A DNA stretch of 5,196 nucleotides from Planctomycetaceae bacterium (GTDB lineage: Bacteria; Planctomycetota; Planctomycetia; Pirellulales; Thermoguttaceae): contig DOEZ01000246.1 of assembly GCA_003532715.1 (NCBI GenBank), forward strand, positions 1 to 5,196, given 5' to 3'. Below, piece by piece: positions 1 to 5,015 of the stretch (its first letter is position 1; the number at the start of each line of letters is the position of its first letter). Under the pieces are notes generated by a model. That model did not search any database. It worked only from the letters and a program-made list of their open reading frames with translations, and was not told where the DNA came from. The position numbers were made by a program, and so were the translations under genes.

Positions 1-309
1 GGGCAGAATGACGACGGCAAGCCTGCGCATCGCGCTGGACACGCTCGCGGCGCGCCCCAACACGTGATGGCCGACGTGATCGAGAATGCCCGTCTCGCGC
101 AATCCGGCCGCCACGACAAAAAGCGCGGCAACCGCCAAAACCCCCTCATTCGCAAACCCGGTGAACGCCTCGCCCGGCGTGATGATGCCGCAGGCCGCAA
201 GAAAGACCGCCCCGAAAAGGAACGCGAAGTCGGCTGGCGCCACATTGAACGCGAGACAACCAAAAATGGCGACAACCGTGGCGATGGTGATCCATGCTTC
301 CAAGCCCAT
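1..309 (-). CDS. SLC13-family permease, N-terminal part (runs off window)
   Basis: These are the first 103 codons of a minus-strand gene whose remainder lies before base 1. The product begins MGLEAWITIA and shows three hydrophobic segments at about residues 5-22, 25-43 and 55-71. The stretch GFANEGVLAVAALFVVAAGL (residues 51-70), followed by RETGILD, resembles the N-terminus of SLC13/DASS-type permeases of the SAC1/CitT kind, which move anions such as sulfate or dicarboxylates across the inner membrane, usually with sodium. In this group two TrkA-C domains often follow, but that part is not visible. The ATG at 309-307 is preceded on the minus strand by GAGGAA (323-318) at a good distance, and an in-frame stop lies six codons upstream, so the start is well supported. 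A TATAAT box and a palindrome lie 140-170 bp upstream. The substrate cannot be deduced. Confidence 0.82.
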   Translation of the reverse strand, partial: MGLEAWITIATVVAIFGCLAFNVAPADFAFLFGAVFLAACGIITPGEAFTGFANEGVLAVAALFVVAAGLRETGILDHVGHHVLGRAASVSSAMRRLAVVILP

Positions 310-449
310 GGTCGACGTTCCTCGTCATGTCCACCGTATGCTTGCGGACCGTCAATGCGCCTGGGACAGGCCCTTTTGTCCGCGCCGCGCGACGATCGGC
401 GCCGCGTTCGAACGGAACCACGCCCCCATCGAGGATCGTAGCGCCGCTC

Positions 450-469
450 CCAACTCCAAACCGAGTTGG
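450..469 (-). promoter_or_regulatory. 7-bp inverted repeat at predicted start site (operator or 5' UTR hairpin)
   Basis: CCAACTC (450-456) and GAGTTGG (463-469) form a perfect 7-bp inverted repeat with a 6-nt spacer. It lies 4 bp downstream of the minus-strand TATAAT box, so the expected transcription start falls inside it. This is where a repressor operator or a 5'-end RNA hairpin would sit. There is no T-tract after it on either strand, so an intrinsic terminator is unlikely. The binding protein is unknown. Confidence 0.4.
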
Positions 470-473
470 CGCG

Positions 474-479
474 ATTATA
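474..479 (-). promoter_or_regulatory. Candidate sigma70 -10 box upstream of the permease gene
   Basis: The plus-strand bases ATTATA read TATAAT on the minus strand, an exact -10 consensus that stands out in GC-rich surroundings. A -35 at 17-bp spacing (502-497, CTGGAA) matches TTGACA poorly. The box lies about 165 bp upstream of the SLC13-type start codon, leaving a long 5' leader. Promoter activity is inferred. Confidence 0.42.
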
Positions 480-584
480 CCGGAACCCCGACGTCCTTCC
501 AGGGGGGGTGGGCTATCCGCGTGGACGGTTTGTGGCCGGGGAGAGCGAGGCGACGTATTGGGGGTCAGTATTGGGCCGGTTGCT

Positions 585-947
585 TCACTCGATCTCGTCA
601 AGCCACCTTCGCGCCTCTTCCTTCTGCTCGATCGCGAAGCATCGGACCTCGGAATGGAGAAAGACGCCGACCACGGCGGCCAACCAGTATTGCCACTGGC
701 GGTTTCCCACGACGGCGATTCTCTCAACGCGATGGTGATGCTCCTGGATGAACCGGAAATGGGCCGTGGCTGCCTCGACGTCCTGCCAGCCGTCGAATTC
801 CGACGCGTCGAGCAGCAGGCGAATGGCGCCATACTTCGCGATCAGATCGTCGATGTGCTGCCGAATGGGAGCGAAATCGTGTGACCGAATGTTCCCCTTC
901 AAGGCCACTTCGACGATATTGTCGGCCGCGGTCAGGACTTCCAACAT
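585..947 (-). CDS. SpoIIAA-like / STAS-fold protein
   Basis: This 120-residue cytoplasmic protein has the look of the SpoIIAA-like family (Pfam PF11964 type). A beta strand with VEVALKGNI (12-20) is followed by helix SHDFAPIRQHIDDLI, the strand IRLLLDASEF (42-51) with GW at 53-54, and the signature RIAVVGNRQWQYWLA (76-90). It ends with FLHSEVRCFAIEQKEEARRWL. Family members are small single-domain proteins of mostly unknown role. They resemble anti-sigma-factor antagonists in fold but lack a clear phosphorylatable Asp-Ser signature, so regulation by a partner switch is not shown. The ATG is preceded by AAGAGG (959-954 on the minus strand) six bases away, which supports the start. No anti-sigma kinase or phosphatase is next to it. 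It is oriented like the permease gene but separated from it by 275 bp carrying a separate candidate promoter. Confidence 0.82.
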   Translation of the reverse strand: MLEVLTAADNIVEVALKGNIRSHDFAPIRQHIDDLIAKYGAIRLLLDASEFDGWQDVEAATAHFRFIQEHHHRVERIAVVGNRQWQYWLAAVVGVFLHSEVRCFAIEQKEEARRWLDEIE

Positions 948-1354
948 GGGATGCCTCTTCTTCGGTGATGAATGTTCAAGGTGCGATGCGGTTTGCCCGC
1001 TGGTCGGTCGAAACCGGAGCCTCCCCGGGTGCTTGCACGCCGGGCCTTGGTTTCGCTTGACCGCCGGATCGAGGAGATGGCGACCGGCGAAATGAGACCA
1101 CTGCTCCGATTAGGAACCTACTGAACTATAGGTCACACCCCGCGAAAACGACGGAAGCGGCCGCCGACCACGCAAACTGGCAATAGGTAGGGTGGGGCGA
1201 TTGCAGCGAGTAGTTCATGTTTTTCCGACAAGGCCTGCTGCAATCGCCCCACCTGCGGTTGTTTCCGCAATAGAAACGAGGTGGAGTGCGTCCGAACGCA
1301 TCGAATAACCGGTTGGCACGGGTGGCTTGCCCTCCCCTGGACCCCCACGCTCGC
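948..1354. other. Non-coding stretch between the pseudouridine synthase and STAS-like genes
   Basis: No convincing gene is seen in these 407 bases. The open frames crossing it on both strands lack family resemblance and ribosome-binding sites. It holds the large palindrome at 1191-1253, an adjoining small hairpin TGCGG/CCGCA (1254-1258 and 1265-1269) and another small hairpin TGCGT-CCGA-ACGCA (1287-1300). The latter lies downstream of the pseudouridine synthase stop but has no T-tract, so it is not a clear terminator. On the minus strand TATAGT near 1130 is a possible -10 for the STAS-like gene, but it has no good -35 and would leave a leader of about 180 bases. Confidence 0.6.
1191..1253. 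repeat. Palindromic intergenic element with perfect 17-bp arms
   Basis: GGTGGGGCGATTGCAGC (1191-1207) is exactly complementary to GCTGCAATCGCCCCACC (1237-1253), separated by 29 bases that are comparatively AT-rich. A G-T pair on each side could lengthen the stem by one. There is no T-tract on either side, and the element is about 100 bp past the nearest upstream stop codon on the minus strand, so it does not look like an intrinsic terminator. Its shape fits a REP-like or small MITE-like element, or a structured RNA. Only one copy lies in this window, so repetition in the genome is an inference. Confidence 0.65.
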
Positions 1355-2071
1355 TCACCCAAAATCAAAATCAAGCGAACCCCAGGCCACGGGCAACGGT
1401 GCCACAACCTCGACCAACTCTCGCGTCATCGGGTGCCGAAACGCAAGCCGTCGCGAATGCAGGGCGATGGCTCGAAGCCGCGGATCCTCAAACCGCGTTC
1501 CAAACGTCACGGTCGATCCGTACTGTTCGTCGCCCAGCACGGGGTGCCCGCGCGTTGCCGCCTGAATCCGTATTTGATGAGTCCTGCCGGTCTCCAGATG
1601 AATCTCCAACCACGTGCCCCAGGCCGCGCGGCCCAGCACGCGATAATGAAGCACGGCCGGCCGACCCTCGACATGGTCGTCGGCCACCACTTCGGCCATC
1701 GGCTCACCGGGAACCTTCCGCAACGTATCGAGCCACGTGCCCGCCTCGGGCATGACCCGACCGGCCACGCATACCCAGTAGACCTTCTCGATGGTTCGCG
1801 ACTCGAACTGCTCCGAAAGCCACCTCGCCGCCCGAACGTGCCGAGCGAACACCATGGCTCCCGAGGCCGGACGATCCAGCCGGTGCGGAACGGCCAAATA
1901 CACGTTGCCCGAACGCCCCAGCCGGGCACGAAACATATCCTTGAGCCGTGCTTCGAGACTGTCGATCCCCACCGGTGCCTGGGTCAGAAGCCCCGACGGT
2001 TTATTGACCACCAGGCAAGGCCCCTCCTCGTGGATAATGTCAATCTTCTGTTCGTCTTCCATCCCGGCCAT
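1355..2071 (-). CDS. RluA-family RNA pseudouridine synthase
   Basis: This is a 238-residue enzyme of the RluA/RsuA-like superfamily, which converts specific uridines in rRNA or tRNA to pseudouridine. Numbering from the chosen ATG, the catalytic motif is HRLDRPASG with the catalytic aspartate at D66. The LETGRTHQIRIQ motif (159-170), HPVLGDEQYG (176-185) and LHSRRLAFRHP near the C-terminus are all in the usual order. VVNKPSGLL (21-29) is the normal N-terminal strand. No S4 RNA-binding domain precedes it, as in RluA and TruC proteins, so the exact target base cannot be assigned. The open frame extends upstream to 2227, but those 52 extra residues have no family resemblance and lie in the divergent intergenic region. 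ATG 2071 (MAGMEDEQK) or ATG 2062 (MEDEQK) is therefore preferred. The ribosome-binding site is weak for both. The gene is divergent from the response regulator. Confidence 0.9.
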   Translation of the reverse strand: MAGMEDEQKIDIIHEEGPCLVVNKPSGLLTQAPVGIDSLEARLKDMFRARLGRSGNVYLAVPHRLDRPASGAMVFARHVRAARWLSEQFESRTIEKVYWVCVAGRVMPEAGTWLDTLRKVPGEPMAEVVADDHVEGRPAVLHYRVLGRAAWGTWLEIHLETGRTHQIRIQAATRGHPVLGDEQYGSTVTFGTRFEDPRLRAIALHSRRLAFRHPMTRELVEVVAPLPVAWGSLDFDFG

Positions 2072-2251
2072 TGTAGTTACCCACCGTTGACCGTCCCATG
2101 GGGTGGACCGCAAGAAGCGTCGATTCGGCCGCGGGCCGTTCGCTCGCCAAGGCTTGCCAAACGCGGTGGGGCCGCTAAAGTGTTGGAAGTCAAGGCACGA
2201 AAAAAAGTCGTCCTGACAATCGGCCACCCCTCTCCAGCACGAGGTTCATCC

Positions 2252-2707
2252 ATGTTGAATCAGCCCGTGGGTCGCCCCGTCGATCTGCTCTTGATCGAGG
2301 ACGATCCGGACGACGTTTGGGAAACTCAGCAAACGTTGAACGAAGCGAAATTCACCAATAATCTGCACGTCGCGATCGACGGCGAGGAAGCCATGGCGTT
2401 TCTCCGCCGCGAGGGACGCTACTCCGAGGCGCCCCGGCCCGACCTGATCCTGCTCGACCTGAACCTGCCCAAACGCGACGGCCGCGAGATTCTGGCCGAC
2501 ATCCAGGCCGACGCCGCCCTGTCTAGCATTCCGGTCGTCGTCCTGACCACCTCCCGGGCCGAGGAAGACATCCTTTGTGCCCGCGACCTGAATTGCCATT
2601 CCTACATCAGCAAGCCCGTCCGAATCGACCACCTCCTGATGCTCATACGATCGCTGGACGACTTCTGGATTACCATCACGCGACACGCGGCCGACGCGCC
2701 GGGCTAA
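2252..2707 (+). CDS. Rcp1-type single-domain response regulator
   Basis: This 151-residue protein consists of one receiver domain and no output domain. The acidic triad start is E16-D17-D18 (LLIEDDPDDV), the phospho-acceptor is D69 in LILLDLNLPKRDG, the switch threonines are T99/T100 in VVVLTTS, and the conserved lysine is K121 in YISKPV. NNLHVAIDGEEAMAFLRREG and SRAEEDI are typical of the cyanobacterial Rcp1/phytochrome-partner subfamily, which relays phosphate from PAS or phytochrome histidine kinases. The usual glycine or alanine-asparagine region before the lysine is altered (CARDLNCHSY). The ATG has GAGG (2241-2244) seven bases upstream. The frame is open far upstream to 1286, but that part is antisense to the pseudouridine synthase and is not coding. 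No histidine kinase is adjacent, so it is an orphan here. Confidence 0.92.
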   Translation: MLNQPVGRPVDLLLIEDDPDDVWETQQTLNEAKFTNNLHVAIDGEEAMAFLRREGRYSEAPRPDLILLDLNLPKRDGREILADIQADAALSSIPVVVLTTSRAEEDILCARDLNCHSYISKPVRIDHLLMLIRSLDDFWITITRHAADAPG

Positions 2708-2837
2708 GCCGGATTATTCGCGACCCGACACCAACCCGAAGCGCAAGCGAGAGGATCGCAACGACTTGTCGTCGCTTGCGAACCCGACGGACACCAACTT
2801 CGCTACGCCGAAATCGCAGGCTCGTGAATAATCCGGC
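2708..2837. repeat. 130-bp structured element with 16-bp inverted ends between convergent genes
   Basis: The outer arms are 2708-2723 (GCCGGATTATTCGCGA) and 2822-2837 (TCGTGAATAATCCGGC), complementary over 16 bp with one G-T pair. Inside there is a perfect 9-bp inverted repeat, CGCAAGCGA (2742-2750) with TCGCTTGCG (2772-2780), and a 9-bp direct repeat GACACCAAC (2727-2735 and 2790-2798). The element begins directly after the response regulator stop codon and ends two bases before the stop of the opposing gene. It could be a MITE or REP-like insertion, and its transcript could act as a two-way terminator, though it lacks a clear U-tract. Copies elsewhere in the genome cannot be seen here. Confidence 0.6.
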
Positions 2838-2839
2838 CA

Positions 2840-3796
2840 CTACCGCCGGTCGAGCCCGAAATCATGTTCGATCGGCGCGAAGCCCGAAAGCGTTACGACC
2901 GTGAGCCGATACTTTTGCGACCCGATAAGATACTCGGGCCGGCGAAAGTACGCATCGAGCGTCGCCAGGTCCGTTTCGCGAACGGTCGCTCCGTCGGGCC
3001 GCCGCGCGTTCGATGAAATGAGCAAGACGTAATACACTCCCGTCCTTGGCAGGTTCACCAAGAATTCCCCGCCGGCATCGGCCCTGGCATAAGCTCCGCC
3101 TAACTCGTGGATTTTTTGCAGACTGGTGTAGCCCGGCGACGGCGAGTCCTCTGGACGAATCCCGGGCGTCTCGATCCGACTGTTCGGCTGCCTGTCGTGC
3201 GGCAAGAAAAGGGCCACCGCGTTCTCATCACCCTCGATCCTGTCGCCCGGCCGATAGAGCAATCGCCCCTCGACGACGACTTGTTCGACCTCAACCGCGT
3301 TCCCCTCGTCAACCGCATCGCGCGGCGCGACGCCGTGACCGACAAGATAGCCGATCAGCAGAGCGACGATTCCGACCGCCGCGATCAGCGCCCCCTGCAC
3401 GTAGATCGCGTGGCGCGAGACAAGCACCATCTCGCCGACGACGCGGTCCGACGGATGCGCGGGCTCGTCGTCGACGGGATGCCCGGCCTCGTCGCCGGCC
3501 ACCACTCGGCCGCCGTCCGCAACCGGCGATGCCGCGCCGACAACCGTCGTTGGCACCGCGACGACCAGCGTGTCGGTTCCCGGCGGGACCTCGACAAGGA
3601 TGATCGCCTCCGGCTCATCGCCGTCCGGCTCCTCCTCTTCGTTCGCCATTGCGGCCAACGCGGCCGATTCCGCCGTCTCTTCCGATGGCACGATCTGAGC
3701 GTGGCCGCACTTGGGACAGTCGATCGACGCTCCCACCTTGCGTCGGGCAATCGAGAGCGGTGCGCCGCACTGCTGGCACGGAAAACGAATCGGCAT
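2840..3796 (-). CDS. Zinc-ribbon, single-membrane-helix protein with extracytoplasmic beta-domain
   Basis: This 318-residue protein has a layout common in planctomycetes, and no specific function is recognised. The N-terminus is a zinc ribbon with C7-x2-C10 and C27-x2-C30. Residues 40-125 form an acidic, low-complexity linker (EEEEPDGDEPE and Val/Pro/Ala-rich stretches). One membrane helix lies at about 131-153 (IYVQGALIAAVGIVALLIGY). The remaining 165 residues include VVVEGRLLYRPGD (173-185) and AGGEFLVNLPRTGVYYVLL (241-259), which resemble a carboxypeptidase-regulatory/transthyretin-like beta-sandwich. The zinc ribbon is predicted to be cytoplasmic and the beta-domain outside the inner membrane. 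The ATG at 3796 is chosen because the zinc ribbon starts there. A GTG at 3829 would add 11 residues without resemblance. It converges with the response regulator and is divergent from the aldolase. Confidence 0.78.
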   Translation of the reverse strand: MPIRFPCQQCGAPLSIARRKVGASIDCPKCGHAQIVPSEETAESAALAAMANEEEEPDGDEPEAIILVEVPPGTDTLVVAVPTTVVGAASPVADGGRVVAGDEAGHPVDDEPAHPSDRVVGEMVLVSRHAIYVQGALIAAVGIVALLIGYLVGHGVAPRDAVDEGNAVEVEQVVVEGRLLYRPGDRIEGDENAVALFLPHDRQPNSRIETPGIRPEDSPSPGYTSLQKIHELGGAYARADAGGEFLVNLPRTGVYYVLLISSNARRPDGATVRETDLATLDAYFRRPEYLIGSQKYRLTVVTLSGFAPIEHDFGLDRR

Positions 3797-3918
3797 GGTG
3801 TGATTCCCACTTTCCTCGCGAAGGGACACGCCGCGGGGGCTTTTCCCACAGTTACCACCTTAACAAATGCCGTTCAGCCACAAAATAAACCCCCCTGCTT
3901 TCGGAGAGTTCGTTTCGA

Positions 3919-3934
3919 TATGATATGTTATGAT
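3919..3934 (+). promoter_or_regulatory. AT-rich promoter-like tract upstream of the aldolase/BMC operon
   Basis: Within the 205-bp divergent intergenic space, three tandem pentamers TATGA-TATGT-TATGA create overlapping -10-like hexamers: TATGAT (3919-3924), TATGTT (3924-3929) and TATGAT (3929-3934). The last is preceded by TGT, giving an extended -10 form. No good -35 is seen at 16-18 bp. It lies 68 bp before the aldolase start codon and is the best promoter candidate for the operon. Activity is inferred. Confidence 0.4.
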
Positions 3935-4001
3935 AGATTTCGAGACACGCCGCCAGTCGACATGACGCCCCGAACCTACCCCCCACCAGGATTGTGAACC
4001 G

Positions 4002-5015
4002 ATGTCTGCAAAAATAGAGGGCATTTTCACCCCGCACATCGTGCCACTCGACGGCCAGGGCAACATCTGCGAGGCCGAGTTGCGACGCTACATCGAGTGG
4101 CTTATAGGCAAAGGGGTCCACGGGCTGTATCCCAATGGCTCGACCGGCGAGTTCGTCCGGTTTTCGCCCGAGGAACGCCGTCGGATCGTTCGTATCGTGT
4201 GCGATCAGGCGGCCGGCCGAGTCCCCGTGCTGGCCGGCGCGGCCGAAGCGAATGTCCGCGAGACTATCGCCTCCTGTGAGACGTACGCCGAATATGGAGC
4301 CCGGGCCGTCGCGATCGTCTCGCCGTACTACTACCGCCTGAGTCCCGAATCGGTTTACGCCTATTTCCGCGAGATCGCCCTGAACAGTCCGATCGACGTG
4401 ACGCTCTACAATATCCCCATGTTCGCCAGTCCCATCGACGTGCCGACCATCCGCCGGTTGGCCGAATTCGATCGGATCGTGGGAATTAAGGACTCGTCGG
4501 GCGACGTGCCGTTCATGATGCGAATGATCCAGGCCGTGCGGCCGATTCGGCCCGACTTCGCCTTCCTTACCGGCTGGGAATTGGTGTTGGTGCCCATGTT
4601 TTTGATTGGATGCGACGGCGGGACGAACGCGATCAGCGGCGTGGTGCCCGAGCTGACACGCCGGCTGTTCGATCTGGTTCGCGCCGGGCAGATTGCCGAA
4701 GCGATGACCCTACAATACCGGCTGCTCGAACTGTTCGACGCCATGCTCTACTCGGCCGACTTCCCCGAGGGTTTTCGGGCGGGGGTCGAGCTTCGCGGCT
4801 TCGCCGTCGGCCAGAGCCGCCAGCCCATGAGCGACACCCAGCGGATCGACCGCGCCGCGCTTCAGAGGGTGCTCCAGTGCATATTGTCGGAGTCGGGCTA
4901 TGTCGAGCCGCCGGCCGAAGGCTGCCCCCAGCGCACCGGTTCGATCGATCGTGACCGCGTGGCCCAGATCACCGCGAACGTCGTCCACGAGCTTCGCCAG
5001 CGGGGTGTCCTGTGA
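4002..5015 (+). CDS. DHDPS/N-acetylneuraminate-lyase superfamily aldolase, probable microcompartment cargo
   Basis: This 337-residue protein is a class I (Schiff-base) pyruvate-dependent aldolase/lyase of the DapA/NanA superfamily with a TIM-barrel fold. GSTGE (46-50) is the substrate carboxylate-binding loop, Y136 in LYNIP is the catalytic tyrosine, and K163 in GIKDSSGD is the Schiff-base lysine. The arginine that binds substrate in true DHDPS (YNVPSRTG) is absent: YNIP is followed by MFASP. A role in lysine synthesis is therefore unlikely, and cleavage of a 2-keto-3-deoxy acid or related 4-hydroxy-2-oxoacid to pyruvate plus an aldehyde is more likely. The barrel ends near residue 297, and a roughly 40-residue extension follows (see the separate entry). 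The ATG has AGGA at 3988-3991, ten bases upstream, which is weak. The stop overlaps the start of the BMC shell gene, indicating one operon. The substrate is unknown. Confidence 0.88.
   Translation: MSAKIEGIFTPHIVPLDGQGNICEAELRRYIEWLIGKGVHGLYPNGSTGEFVRFSPEERRRIVRIVCDQAAGRVPVLAGAAEANVRETIASCETYAEYGARAVAIVSPYYYRLSPESVYAYFREIALNSPIDVTLYNIPMFASPIDVPTIRRLAEFDRIVGIKDSSGDVPFMMRMIQAVRPIRPDFAFLTGWELVLVPMFLIGCDGGTNAISGVVPELTRRLFDLVRAGQIAEAMTLQYRLLELFDAMLYSADFPEGFRAGVELRGFAVGQSRQPMSDTQRIDRAALQRVLQCILSESGYVEPPAEGCPQRTGSIDRDRVAQITANVVHELRQRGVL
4941..5012 (+). other. Candidate encapsulation peptide at the aldolase C-terminus
   Basis: Residues 314-337 (SIDRDRVAQITANVVHEL, then RQRGVL) follow a Pro/Gly-rich linker (EPPAEGCPQRTG, 302-313) after the end of the aldolase barrel. 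V320, I323, V327, V328 and L331 fall on one face of a predicted helix, with Arg, Asp, Gln, Asn and Glu on the other. A short amphipathic helix joined by a flexible linker at one terminus is the known form of BMC encapsulation peptides, which tether cargo to the shell or help it coalesce. The shell gene begins immediately after, which strengthens the reading. Function is inferred. Confidence 0.62.

Noticed and set aside
86..884. Several long open frames on the plus strand and one on the minus strand over the permease and STAS-like genes.
   Set aside because: They are Arg/Pro/Ser-rich products typical of shadow frames in GC-rich DNA, and they overlap two recognisable minus-strand genes in other frames.
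1287..1300. Small hairpin TGCGT-CCGA-ACGCA as an intrinsic terminator of the pseudouridine synthase gene.
   Set aside because: The stem is only 5 bp and no T-tract follows on the minus strand, so it cannot be supported as a terminator.
1133..1348. Possible small minus-strand protein crossing the 17-bp palindrome.
   Set aside because: The protein-like stretch is produced by the palindrome itself. There is no ribosome-binding site or family resemblance.
2072..2227. N-terminal extension of the pseudouridine synthase (52 residues).
   Set aside because: It has no resemblance to an S4 or other known domain, and it occupies the divergent promoter region. Two internal ATGs give the normal family start.
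1286..2251. Upstream extension of the response regulator open frame (322 codons before the chosen ATG).
   Set aside because: It lies antisense to the clearly conserved pseudouridine synthase, has no family resemblance, and is explained by high GC content suppressing stop codons. The ATG at 2252 has a good ribosome-binding site and starts the receiver domain.
3046..3997. Plus-strand open frames antisense to the zinc-ribbon protein.
   Set aside because: They are rich in Arg with no motifs, while the minus-strand frame shows zinc-binding cysteines, a membrane helix and a beta-domain.
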